A program made the translations under genes and the position numbers. A stretch of 37,172 nucleotides of DNA from JAJFUV01 sp964561215 (GTDB lineage: Bacteria > Acidobacteriota > Terriglobia > Bryobacterales > Bryobacteraceae), in assembly GCA_964561215.1 (NCBI GenBank), contig CAZLOS010000045.1:1-37172 (forward strand), written 5' to 3'. Below the pieces are notes generated by a model. It was not told where the DNA came from. It saw nothing but the letters and a program-made list of their open reading frames with translations, and did not search any database. Shown one piece after another: positions 6,462 through 14,589 of this stretch (position 1 is the stretch's first letter; the number at the start of each line of letters is the position of its first letter).

Positions 6462-7535
6462 ATGAGAACCGCAATCATCGGCCTGCCCATGACAGGCAAG
6501 ACATCCTTGTTCACCATCCTCACCGGCGTGCGCGAGAGCGCGCGGATGGGGACGCTCGAAGCGCGCATGGGCATCGCCAAAGTGCCGGACGCGCGCCTGG
6601 ACGCGCTGGCCGAACTCTATCAACAGCACCAGATCACCCATGCCACCGTAGAGTACATGGATTTTCCCTCCATCTCGAAGGAAGCCCTGCGCGATCCGAG
6701 CTGCCTGGCAAGCCTGCGAGTCGCCGACGCCCTGGCGCACGTGGTGCGTGTGTTCGAAAGCGATACGGTGCCGCACGAGAAGGGCACTGTCGATCCGATG
6801 CGCGACATCGAAGACGTCGGCATGGAATTGATCCTCAGCGACCTTGTGGTGGTCGAAAAGAGACTGGAGCGTCTGGAGAAGGATCGCAAGAAGATCAAGG
6901 ATCCGGAACTGGATCACGAAGCGGCGCTGCTCGAACAGGCCAAGGCGCTGCTCGAATCCGGCAAGCCACTGCGCGAGATGACGCTCAATCCAGAGGAAGA
7001 AAAGCGGCTGCGCGGGTTCCAGTTCCTTTCGCAGAAGCCCGTGTTGTTCGTGCTGAACCTGGGCGAGAGCGATGCGCCGCGCCTGCGCGAAATCGAAGCT
7101 GAATACCGCAACGGGCCGCTCGCCGGGCGCCAGGGGACCGCCGTCGCCGCGGTCTGCGGGAAGATCGAAGCCGAACTTGCCGAGCTCCCACCCGCAGAGG
7201 TTGGCGACTACCTGGAGAGCTACGGTCTCAAGGAATCCGGCCTGGAACGGTTGATCTCCGCCACTTACGCGCTGCTGGGCCTGATGAGCTTCCTGACGGC
7301 CGGTGAAACCGAAGTGCGCGCCTGGACCATTCCGATGAACTCCACCGCGGTGAAGGCCGCCGGAGCGATCCACACGGACTTCGAGAGGAAGTTCATCCGC
7401 GCCGAAGTGGTCAACTGGAAAGCGCTGATCGAGCACGGCGGCTATCCGGGTGTGCGCGAGAAGGGCCTGCTGCGCCTCGAGGGCAAAGAGTACATCGTCA
7501 AGGACGGCGACGTGCTGGTGATCCGCCACGGGTAG
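6462..7535 (+). CDS. ychF: YchF/Ola1-type P-loop NTPase
   Basis: A 357-residue Obg-related NTPase, close to the usual YchF length of about 360. The P-loop GLPMTGKTSL begins at residue 8. A central coiled-coil follows (KRLERLEKDRKKIKDPELDH), and the C-terminal TGS domain ends in EGKEYIVKDGDVLVIRHG. YchF proteins bind ATP preferentially and associate with ribosomes, where they influence translation under stress. It follows moxR by 19 bp and is probably co-transcribed. Its stop codon is one base from the stop codon of the convergent glycosidase gene. Confidence 0.9.
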   Translation: MRTAIIGLPMTGKTSLFTILTGVRESARMGTLEARMGIAKVPDARLDALAELYQQHQITHATVEYMDFPSISKEALRDPSCLASLRVADALAHVVRVFESDTVPHEKGTVDPMRDIEDVGMELILSDLVVVEKRLERLEKDRKKIKDPELDHEAALLEQAKALLESGKPLREMTLNPEEEKRLRGFQFLSQKPVLFVLNLGESDAPRLREIEAEYRNGPLAGRQGTAVAAVCGKIEAELAELPPAEVGDYLESYGLKESGLERLISATYALLGLMSFLTAGETEVRAWTIPMNSTAVKAAGAIHTDFERKFIRAEVVNWKALIEHGGYPGVREKGLLRLEGKEYIVKDGDVLVIRHG

Positions 7536-7536
7536 C

Positions 7537-9423
7537 CTATTCGTACCCGATGCTTACCGCGCCAACGCCCGCGAGCTTGGCCGTAAATGTTGCATAGTGG
7601 CTGCGATCCATCTGCGTTTCCGAGAACTCGACCGGCTGCCCGTTGACGGTGACTGATTTCGCGCGGCGGCCTTCGGGCAATAGAACTCGAAACTCCGCAG
7701 ACTCTCCCGAACCGGTAAACTCGATTCCGATTCGTTTCGCCGCCCGGTCCAGCGTCATGCGATATGCCGCGTAGCCGTCGCTGGCGGCATAGCGCGCTAT
7801 CGCTCGAACGTGCGCCGTGCCCGTCGCGACCCACCGCGGCGCAATCTCCACCTTGCGCATTTTCGCGTCCAGGTCGCTGATGCCGGCCAGGCCGCCTACC
7901 AGGGCGTCTACCCATTGCGCCATCCCCCAGCCCGCGTAGGGGACTTCGTTGGTCGTGCGGAAACCCGGCGTCCCGTCGGGCCAGTACCACACCTGCGCGC
8001 CGCCGGTTCGCCGCAGGTGATCCGCATACTGCCGCAGTAGTTCAACGCCGTAGGCCTCGCGACCGAACAAAAACGCGGAGCGGCACAACTCGCCGCCTAC
8101 CCACGGCATCAGGCCTCCGTTGGCGTAGGCCCCCTGCAGTTGATACGGCTGTTTCCAGTACCCCAGGCGATCGGGGTAGCCCGGCTGCAGGCTCCACCAC
8201 GGGTAGGCATCGCCGGTCTGCTTCCGCCGCCGCTGATACTCACCGATGATGCTGCGCGCCTGCGCGTCCATGGCCAGGCCGCGCGTCATGGCCCAGGTGT
8301 TGCCCATGGCCAGTTGCGCGCGCTCGTCGAAATCGCCGTGCTCGATGGTCGGATCCAGGTGCACGTGGTGCAGGAATTTTGTTCCGTCCCAGAGCAGCGC
8401 CACGGCGCGGGCGCGATACCCGTCGGCCTCCGCCGCCCAGTGCCGGGCCGGCTCGCTTTTCCCAAGCGCCTCGTACATCCGCTGCATGGCGCGGAAGGCC
8501 AGATAATAACCGCTCTGATCGCACGTGGCGATGACGTGGCGGCTGGTGCCGCGGTCGCGCGCGCCGTCGATGTCGTAGTCCCAGGTGTCGCAACTGTGCT
8601 GGCGTTTGACCAATTGATTCTTTTCGTCCCAGTGCTTGGGATCGGTGCGTATGTAGTTGAGCGCACGCTCCAGTTTCGGCATCGCGCGTTCCAGCCAGGC
8701 GTTGTCGCCCGTGGCCTGCCAGGTTCGCCACACGCCCAGCGTCATGATGTACTCGACATCGGATTCCAGGCCCACGCGCCAGGTGCGCCCGTCGCGCTCG
8801 ATGCCGTCGGGAACTTGTCCATTCTCTTTCTGCTGTTCCAGAAAACGGTCGATGCCGCAGCTCATCTCCGTTTCCCAGTAGCGATAGGCGGGCAGCCCGT
8901 AGATCCAGTCCCGCAGCCAGATGCCATCGAAGTGCCACGTGTCGGCCGAGATGTAGCCGACAAAGCGGCCGCGGTTCGACTCATACTGACGCCGGCCGAG
9001 CCGCATGGCCTCGCGCGTGAACGGATAGAGCCTGTCGAAATCCGCGTCGCCGGACTCGATGGCGGTCTCGGCCTCGAGTTGAAAGTTCAGGTACCGGCTG
9101 TAGCGCTTCTCGCCTGGAAACCAAAGGTAGATGTAGTGCGCGCCCAGCGGGCCGCCGGCGGTGAAGTTGGCCTCGCCGCGGTTATTCGTCAGCGCAGCCT
9201 CAGTTTCGAAGTAGATGCGCTGGTTCGGGTCCGCGACTCTGATGCGGCACGCGGTATCGCCCTTGGCGCGTCCTTCGATGCGGACGGTGACTTTGTCGAG
9301 CGGGCGATAAACGCGCGCGTCCGTCGTCAAGCGGCCATAGACGCCTTCGGTAGCGGCAGGTTGTACTTTCGCGTGCGAGACGGCCAGGAAGACGGTGGCC
9401 AAACCAACGGCAAATCGAAACAT
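7537..9423 (-). CDS. Secreted six-hairpin (alpha/alpha)6 glycosidase-like protein
   Basis: A protein of about 628 residues from ATG 9423; GTG at 9429 is the only slightly longer alternative. The first 25 residues are a signal peptide (FAVGLATVFLAVSHA), so it is exported. An N-terminal beta-domain (about 30-125) precedes a large helical domain with WLRDWIYGLPAYRYWE, QVPDGIERDG, ESDVEYIM, HSCDTWDYDIDG, YPWWSLQPGYPDRLG and MPWVGGELC. These are typical of six-hairpin glycosidases such as rhamnosidase or debranching-type enzymes. A short C-terminal beta-domain closes it. The acidic residues in WLRD and DTWDYD are candidate catalytic or binding residues. The exact substrate cannot be told. A TAGAAT hexamer 6 nt upstream overlaps the lnt stop codon and may give it its own promoter. 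Confidence 0.75.
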   Translation of the reverse strand: MFRFAVGLATVFLAVSHAKVQPAATEGVYGRLTTDARVYRPLDKVTVRIEGRAKGDTACRIRVADPNQRIYFETEAALTNNRGEANFTAGGPLGAHYIYLWFPGEKRYSRYLNFQLEAETAIESGDADFDRLYPFTREAMRLGRRQYESNRGRFVGYISADTWHFDGIWLRDWIYGLPAYRYWETEMSCGIDRFLEQQKENGQVPDGIERDGRTWRVGLESDVEYIMTLGVWRTWQATGDNAWLERAMPKLERALNYIRTDPKHWDEKNQLVKRQHSCDTWDYDIDGARDRGTSRHVIATCDQSGYYLAFRAMQRMYEALGKSEPARHWAAEADGYRARAVALLWDGTKFLHHVHLDPTIEHGDFDERAQLAMGNTWAMTRGLAMDAQARSIIGEYQRRRKQTGDAYPWWSLQPGYPDRLGYWKQPYQLQGAYANGGLMPWVGGELCRSAFLFGREAYGVELLRQYADHLRRTGGAQVWYWPDGTPGFRTTNEVPYAGWGMAQWVDALVGGLAGISDLDAKMRKVEIAPRWVATGTAHVRAIARYAASDGYAAYRMTLDRAAKRIGIEFTGSGESAEFRVLLPEGRRAKSVTVNGQPVEFSETQMDRSHYATFTAKLAGVGAVSIGYE

Positions 9424-9429
9424 GAACAC

Positions 9430-9435
9430 ATTCTA
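9430..9435 (-). promoter_or_regulatory. -10-like element of the glycosidase gene
   Basis: TAGAAT on the minus strand lies 6 nt before the ATG at 9423 and shares its TAG with the lnt stop codon. No clear -35 box or Shine-Dalgarno is visible. Confidence 0.3.
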
Positions 9436-10908
9436 TCGGGGCCGGTGGTAGCGAGGGATCTGGCGCTCGATAATGGCGGCGGCAGCCACCAGCGCGCAGA
9501 GCCACACAAACCAATCGCCATGCTCCGTATAGAATGTCCGCGCGCTCACGTACGAATAACTTGTCCGCGCGCTCAGTTCGGCGTACGGCGGCAGTTGGTG
9601 GACGATGCGCCCCGCCGGGTCGACTGTCGCGGTGATGCCGTCGTCGGTGGCGCGCAGGAGCCAGCGCCGGTTCTCCGCGGCACGCATACGCACCAGGATC
9701 AGGTGCTGCTCGCGCGCGGCGCTTCGCCCGAAGTACCCGTCGTTAGAGAGATTGACCAATAGCTCCGCCCCTTGGGCCGGGAATTTTCGCACCAGATACG
9801 GGAAGGCCGATTCATAGCAGATGAAGACGCCCGTGGGGCGGCCGGCGGCGCGCAAGACCGTCAGCTTTTCGCCGGGGGTGAAGTCACCGGCTTCCTGCGT
9901 GATGCGATTAACCCAATTGAAGAAAGGGGGCACGTACTCGCCGAACGGCACCAGATACAGCTTGTCGTAGCGGCCCGCCAGGTTTCCGCGCTCGTTCACC
10001 AGGACCGCGGAGTTGAGCGGCGCTCCGGCGTCCGTGTGTCCCACCGCGCCCAAGAGCACGCTGGTGCCCGTCGTCTGTGCCAGTTTGGTCACCAGTTCGC
10101 GCGCCCGCGCGTCCTCCTGGTAGTAGATCGGCATGGGCATTTCGGGCCACAGGATCAGGCGGGGCCGGGCCTGGTCCGCCGCCAGCGCGCTGCGCAGGCT
10201 CAGCGTCGCCAGACGTTGCTGCGCTTCGTAGACCGAGTCCGCCGTCCAGCGTTCCGTGGTGGAGAGGTTCGGCTGCACAATGACGGCGTCCTGGCTTCCA
10301 GGCACGGGTTCCGGAAGCGGCGGCAGCAGGAAGGCCAGCGGCGCGGCGAGGATCCAGGCCAGTTCCTTCCGGCTCCGCCGCAATGCGACCAGCGCGATAG
10401 CCACGTTCATGGCCGCGACTAAGAACGACACCCCGTAAACGCCGGTGCATGGCGCCAGACGCATCGGTACACCCATATCGACGGCCGCGTCGCCGAGGGT
10501 GAGCCAGGCGAAGCCCAGCGGACCGTGCAAGCGCTCCACCACCACCCACAACGCCGACACCACGGGGATGGCGTACCAGCGCCGGACGGCGAATCCGGCC
10601 AGCCACGCGAACGCGCCCATGTGCAGCGCTTTTGCCAGCACGAACAGGCTGAAGGCGCCGTAGCTGCCCAACACACCCATCTCGCCGTGCACTTCGAGGA
10701 CCCAGCGGATCCAGTAGCACACTCCCGCCCAGTAGACGAGCCCGGCCACGTACCCCCACAGGAATCGCAGGGCAGGACGCTCCTCGCGCGCCACGGCCAC
10801 CAGCAACGGCGCCAGGGCGAAGGGCGCCAGCGCGGTCCAACCGGGACTTGGGTAAAGAGACACCAGCAAAGCGCCGGCGGCCAATGAAAGAAGTAAGTTC
10901 AGAATCAT
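9433..10908 (-). CDS. lnt: Apolipoprotein N-acyltransferase
   Basis: A 491-residue inner-membrane enzyme that adds the third acyl chain to lipoproteins. The first 195 residues contain several membrane helices. The periplasmic nitrilase-like domain follows and shows the full catalytic triad: E256 in LILWPEMPMP, K316 in RYDKLYLVPFGEYVP and C364 in GVFICYES. The start ATG overlaps the lipA stop by four bases (ATGA), so translation is coupled to lipoyl synthase. A final membrane helix sits near the C-terminus (WFVWLCALVAAAAII). Length and residues are normal for the family. Confidence 0.95.
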   Translation of the reverse strand: MILNLLLSLAAGALLVSLYPSPGWTALAPFALAPLLVAVAREERPALRFLWGYVAGLVYWAGVCYWIRWVLEVHGEMGVLGSYGAFSLFVLAKALHMGAFAWLAGFAVRRWYAIPVVSALWVVVERLHGPLGFAWLTLGDAAVDMGVPMRLAPCTGVYGVSFLVAAMNVAIALVALRRSRKELAWILAAPLAFLLPPLPEPVPGSQDAVIVQPNLSTTERWTADSVYEAQQRLATLSLRSALAADQARPRLILWPEMPMPIYYQEDARARELVTKLAQTTGTSVLLGAVGHTDAGAPLNSAVLVNERGNLAGRYDKLYLVPFGEYVPPFFNWVNRITQEAGDFTPGEKLTVLRAAGRPTGVFICYESAFPYLVRKFPAQGAELLVNLSNDGYFGRSAAREQHLILVRMRAAENRRWLLRATDDGITATVDPAGRIVHQLPPYAELSARTSYSYVSARTFYTEHGDWFVWLCALVAAAAIIERQIPRYHRPR

Positions 10909-11780
10909 GGTTGACCCGCCCTTGTGAACACGTCATCCGCCATATAGGAACTGCGCACCAGCGGACCGCTGAACACCATTTTGAATCCCAGGCGCTCGCC
11001 GGCGGCGCGATAGGCGTCGAACCGCGCCGGAGCGACGTATTCCGCGACCGGCAGGTTAAGCCGGCTGGGGCGCAGGTACTGCCCGATGGTCACTACATCC
11101 ACACCCGCCCGGCGCAAATCCGCGAGCACCTGCTCGACCTCGGCGCCCGATTCTCCGAGGCCCACCATCAGGCCGGACTTCACGATGGTTCCCGGACGAT
11201 ATTCGCGCGCGAAACGCAGCACTTCGAGCGAGCGCGCGTAGCCGGCCTGCGGGCGAACGCGCGGGTACATGCGCGGCACAGTCTCGATGTTGTGGTTGAA
11301 AACGTCGGGCGAGGAGTCAAGTACTTCGCGGATGGCGGCGCGGTCGCCTTGGAAGTCCGGCGTAAGGATTTCGACGCGCGCTTCCGGCAGCGCGGCGCGA
11401 ACCGCCCGAACCGTGCTGGCGAAGTGTGCGGCGCCGCCGTCGCTCAGGTCATCGCGCGTCACGCTGGTGATCACCACGTAGCGCAAACCCAACTCGGCGG
11501 CCATGCGCGCGACCTCGGTGGGTTCGTGCGGATCGGGTGGAAGCTGCCCGCCTCCGGCACCCTTAGGGACCGAGCAGAAACCGCAGCCCCGCGTACATAG
11601 ATTGCCCAGAATCAGGAACGTCGCGGTACCGCGATGGAAACACTCGTGTATGTTGGGGCAGCGGGCCGATTCACATACAGTGTGCAGGCCCCGCGCGCGC
11701 AGGCCAGTCTTCAGGACGTGCAGCGATTCATGATGCGCGGCGCGCTTTTGTACCCATTCCGGCAGACGGACCGGTGTCAC
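10905..11780 (-). CDS. lipA: Lipoyl synthase
   Basis: A 291-residue radical-SAM enzyme that inserts sulfur at C6 and C8 of protein-bound octanoate. The auxiliary cluster cysteines are C36, C41 and C47 (CESARCPNIHEC). The radical-SAM triad is C62, C66 and C69 (CTRGCGFC). The C-terminal RSSYMAD supplies the serine ligand of the auxiliary cluster. The start is GTG at 11780, 3 bp after the stop of the SPOR gene. LipA consumes its own iron-sulfur cluster, which fits a genome that has an ISC system a few kilobases away, but no direct regulatory link is visible. Confidence 0.96.
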   Translation of the reverse strand: MTPVRLPEWVQKRAAHHESLHVLKTGLRARGLHTVCESARCPNIHECFHRGTATFLILGNLCTRGCGFCSVPKGAGGGQLPPDPHEPTEVARMAAELGLRYVVITSVTRDDLSDGGAAHFASTVRAVRAALPEARVEILTPDFQGDRAAIREVLDSSPDVFNHNIETVPRMYPRVRPQAGYARSLEVLRFAREYRPGTIVKSGLMVGLGESGAEVEQVLADLRRAGVDVVTIGQYLRPSRLNLPVAEYVAPARFDAYRAAGERLGFKMVFSGPLVRSSYMADDVFTRAGQP

Positions 11781-11783
11781 GGA

Positions 11784-12434
11784 TCAATACTTCCGGGCCA
11801 TGGATTTGAAGCCCGCGGCATCCAGATCCATCTTGGTCTTCGCAAGAGCTGCCGCATCCTTGAGCGGTCCCACCAGTACGCGGTAAAGCGAGTCGCCCGG
11901 TACCGGCACGACAATCGCCGCAAAACCTTTCTTGCGCAGGATGCCGGCGGTCATATCCGCATCCGCTTTTTTGACGGCCATGACCTGCAGATACGTGTGG
12001 CCGGGAAGCGCCTGACCTTGAGGCTGCGCCGCTTTCCGGTCGTTCGCTTCCGGCGCCGGGACTTTGGCGGGAGCCGCGGCAGCAGGGGCAGCGGGAAGGG
12101 GCCGCGCCGTGGCGGGCGCCGGGGCCGGCGGTTCGGCGGCCGGGGCCGGCGCCTGGGCGGGCATGGTACCCGAGGGCTGAGCGATCGGCTCGACCTGGTT
12201 CACCTGCACCTGGCCGGGTGAGAGCGGAGGTTCATTGGCGGCCGGCGGCTGGCTCACCGCGCTGGTGGCCGGGCCGCTTGGGGGCACGGCCGCCACTACC
12301 GGTGCCGAGTTGCGCCCTACGATGTATCCCATTGTGAAGGAGACGCCCAGCAGGATTACGACGATGAAGAACACGCTTAACAACTGCCGGTGCCCCAGCT
12401 CCAGAATGAACTCGCCTTCTTCGCTTCTCGGCAT
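11784..12434 (-). CDS. Membrane-anchored SPOR-domain protein
   Basis: A 216-residue protein with a short cytoplasmic N-terminus (GEFILELGHRQL), one membrane helix (about 20-40, VFFIVVILLGVSFTMGYIVG) and a long Pro/Ala-rich linker (about 45-140). The C-terminal SPOR domain is YLQVMAVKKADADMTAGILR ... YRVLVGPLKDAAAL. SPOR domains bind denuded glycan strands at division sites, so a septal or cell-wall role is likely, but the exact partner is unknown. The Shine-Dalgarno AAGGGAG precedes the ATG closely. It stands between slipin and lipA in a tight minus-strand series. Confidence 0.85.
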   Translation of the reverse strand: MPRSEEGEFILELGHRQLLSVFFIVVILLGVSFTMGYIVGRNSAPVVAAVPPSGPATSAVSQPPAANEPPLSPGQVQVNQVEPIAQPSGTMPAQAPAPAAEPPAPAPATARPLPAAPAAAAPAKVPAPEANDRKAAQPQGQALPGHTYLQVMAVKKADADMTAGILRKKGFAAIVVPVPGDSLYRVLVGPLKDAAALAKTKMDLDAAGFKSMARKY

Positions 12435-12445
12435 ACACTCCCTTA

Positions 12446-13225
12446 CTAGTCTTTAGCTGTCTTGCCGGATTCCGCCAACATCCGGCTCACTGACGAGAAT
12501 ATATCGATGGGAATGGGGAACACAACCGTCGTGTTCTTTTCCGCGCCGATCTCGACCAGTGTTTGCAGGTAGCGCAGCTGGATGGCGGCCGGCTGTTTCT
12601 GGATTACTTCGGCGGCCATGCTCAGCTTTTCGGCGGCCACGAACTCGCCCTCGGCGTGGATGATCTTGGCGCGGCGTTCGCGCTCGGCCTCGGCCTGTTT
12701 GGCGATGGCGCGGATCATCTGCTCCGCAAGGTCCACCTGCTTCACTTCCACCATGGTGACCTTCACGCCCCAGGGGCCGGTGTGCTGGTCGAGTACCGAT
12801 TGCAGCCGCACGTTCAGCTTCTCGCGCTGGCTGAGCAGTTCGTCAAGTTCGACTTCGCCCAGCACGCTGCGCAGGGTGGTTTGCGCGAGCTGCGACGTGG
12901 CGTAGAGGTAATTGGAGACTTCGATTACCGCGCGCGTGGGTTCGATGACGCGGAAGTAGATCACCGCGTTCACCTTCACCGTGACGTTGTCGCGCGTCAC
13001 CACGTCCTGCGCCGGCACTTCGAGGGTCTCGATGCGCAGCGAAGTCCGCACCATGCGGTCAATGGGGGCGAATACCAGAATGATGCCCGGGCCTTTCGGC
13101 TTGGGCATCACGCGCCCGAGGCGGAATATGACACCCCGCTCATACTCGGCCAGGATCTTGATGGCGCTCAACAGGTAGATGACCAGAATAATCAGCGCGA
13201 TCGTCATTGGGCTGATCGGCAGCAT
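12446..13225 (-). CDS. Slipin (stomatin-like SPFH/Band-7 membrane protein)
   Basis: A 259-residue protein with an N-terminal membrane segment (IALIILVIYLLSAIKI). The SPFH domain follows: EYERGVIFRLGRVMPKPKGPG, LEVPAQDVVTRDNVTVKVNAV and YLYATSQLAQTTLRSVLGE. The coiled region AKQAEAERERRAKIIHAEGE is typical of slipins. A very strong Shine-Dalgarno (GAGGAGGAG) precedes the ATG at 13225. Slipins are usually encoded next to the membrane protease NfeD, as here, and the pair is thought to organise membrane microdomains or quality control. Confidence 0.92.
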   Translation of the reverse strand: MLPISPMTIALIILVIYLLSAIKILAEYERGVIFRLGRVMPKPKGPGIILVFAPIDRMVRTSLRIETLEVPAQDVVTRDNVTVKVNAVIYFRVIEPTRAVIEVSNYLYATSQLAQTTLRSVLGEVELDELLSQREKLNVRLQSVLDQHTGPWGVKVTMVEVKQVDLAEQMIRAIAKQAEAERERRAKIIHAEGEFVAAEKLSMAAEVIQKQPAAIQLRYLQTLVEIGAEKNTTVVFPIPIDIFSSVSRMLAESGKTAKD

Positions 13226-13249
13226 ACACTCCTCCTCGATGTCTTTTCC

Positions 13250-14527
13250 TCAAGGCCGCACGTCGGGCTCGACTCGCAGTGTGAGCCCGTCGACGTCCAC
13301 AACACGTACACGAGCGCCCGCGTCCAGCTTCGTGGAACAGACGGCGTCCCAAAGCTCTCCGTGGACGAAGATCTTGCCTTCCGGTTCCAGCGCCGTGCGC
13401 GCGACGCCCCTCTCCCCGATCATGCCGGCCTCGCCCGTCACTACTTTGTTGGCGCGCGCCTTCAGCACCAGCGAGACCAGGAAGACGGTAATCAACGCGA
13501 AGGGCAGCGTCACGCCGATGGCCGTTCCCAAATGGATGCGCATTTCCGGAGGGCCTTCCACCAACAGCAAAGCTCCAAGCACCATGGCCACCGCTCCTCC
13601 CGCGCCCAGGATACCGTGCGAGGCGAATTTCGCCTCCAATATAAACAAGGCAACCGCCAGAATCAGCAGCGCGACGCCGCCCCAATTGATGGGTAGCACC
13701 GATAAGGCCGCCAGGCCCAGCAGCGCCAGGATGCCACCGGCCACGCCGGGCAGAATGAGTCCCGGATGAGTGAACTCCAGGTACAGGCCCAACGCTCCCA
13801 GGATCAATAGGATGAAGGCGATGTTGGGATCGCTGATCGAGGAAACCAGGGCCTCCCTCATGGTCTTTTGGTAGGCCACGATCTCCGCTCCGGCCAGGTC
13901 CAGTTTCACTTTGGCGCCGTCGAAGCGCGTGATTTCGCGGCCGTTGAGCGCCTCGATCAGCGCGCGGTCGTCTTTGACGATCAGTTCGATCAGCTTGTTG
14001 TCGAAGGCTTCCTTTTCGGTGAAGCTCCTGGCTTCCAGAACCGTCTTCTCCGCCAGGGCGCTGTTGCGGCCTCGCTTGGCCGTGAGGCTGCGCAAGCTGG
14101 CCGCGGCATCGCTTTCCACCTTGCGGCGCATCACCTGGTCCATCTCGACGCCGATGGCCACCGGCGATGCCGCGCCGGTGTTGGTCCCCGGAGCCATCGC
14201 GGCCACGTCGCCGGCTTCAAGCAGGAAGAACCCGGCGGAGGCGGCGCGCCCGCCGCTGGGCGTCACGAAAGTGGCTACGGGCACCGGCGAGGCCACTATC
14301 TTCTCGATGGTGCGCCGGGAAGCCTCCATCAAGCCGCCCGGGGTATTCAGGCGGATCAGCACCAGCCGCGCGCCTTCCCGCTGGGCCTGGTCGATGGCGC
14401 GGGTTACGATTTCCACCGTGATCGGGTGGACTACACCGTCCACGTCCACGGCCACCACCCGAGGCTTGGCGCACAACATGCCCCCCAGGCACAGCCACAG
14501 AGCGGCAATCGTCCAGACCCGTTTCAA
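13250..14527 (-). CDS. nfeD: NfeD-type membrane serine protease (long form)
   Basis: A 425-residue protein starting at TTG 14527; no in-frame ATG or GTG lies upstream before a stop. A signal peptide (about 1-20) is followed by a ClpP-like protease domain with IRLNTPGGLMEASRR and the nucleophile region GGRAASAGFFLL. Four to five membrane helices occupy about 230-345, and the C-terminal OB-fold NfeD domain ends in DGLTLRVEP. This long form characteristically partners slipin, which is encoded 24 bp downstream, and may cleave it. On the minus strand a TATATT hexamer lies 8 nt before the TTG, suggesting a leaderless start that diverges from the CE15 gene. Confidence 0.92.
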   Translation of the reverse strand: MKRVWTIAALWLCLGGMLCAKPRVVAVDVDGVVHPITVEIVTRAIDQAQREGARLVLIRLNTPGGLMEASRRTIEKIVASPVPVATFVTPSGGRAASAGFFLLEAGDVAAMAPGTNTGAASPVAIGVEMDQVMRRKVESDAAASLRSLTAKRGRNSALAEKTVLEARSFTEKEAFDNKLIELIVKDDRALIEALNGREITRFDGAKVKLDLAGAEIVAYQKTMREALVSSISDPNIAFILLILGALGLYLEFTHPGLILPGVAGGILALLGLAALSVLPINWGGVALLILAVALFILEAKFASHGILGAGGAVAMVLGALLLVEGPPEMRIHLGTAIGVTLPFALITVFLVSLVLKARANKVVTGEAGMIGERGVARTALEPEGKIFVHGELWDAVCSTKLDAGARVRVVDVDGLTLRVEPDVRP

Positions 14528-14535
14528 GCCACATT

Positions 14536-14541
14536 CAATAT
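14536..14541 (-). promoter_or_regulatory. -10-like element of nfeD
   Basis: TATATT on the minus strand ends 8 nt before the TTG start of nfeD. The 62-bp gap to the divergent esterase gene also holds TAAAAT on the plus strand (14569-14574), so the two promoters would sit back to back. Confidence 0.35.
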
Positions 14542-14589
14542 AACACTCAGCGGTCCTCAGGATGCGCCTAAAATGAGAAGGACATTACT

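Noticed and set aside
8140..9762. Plus-strand frame of about 540 codons opposite the glycosidase and lnt
   Set aside because: It crosses two clear minus-strand genes and shows no family motif.
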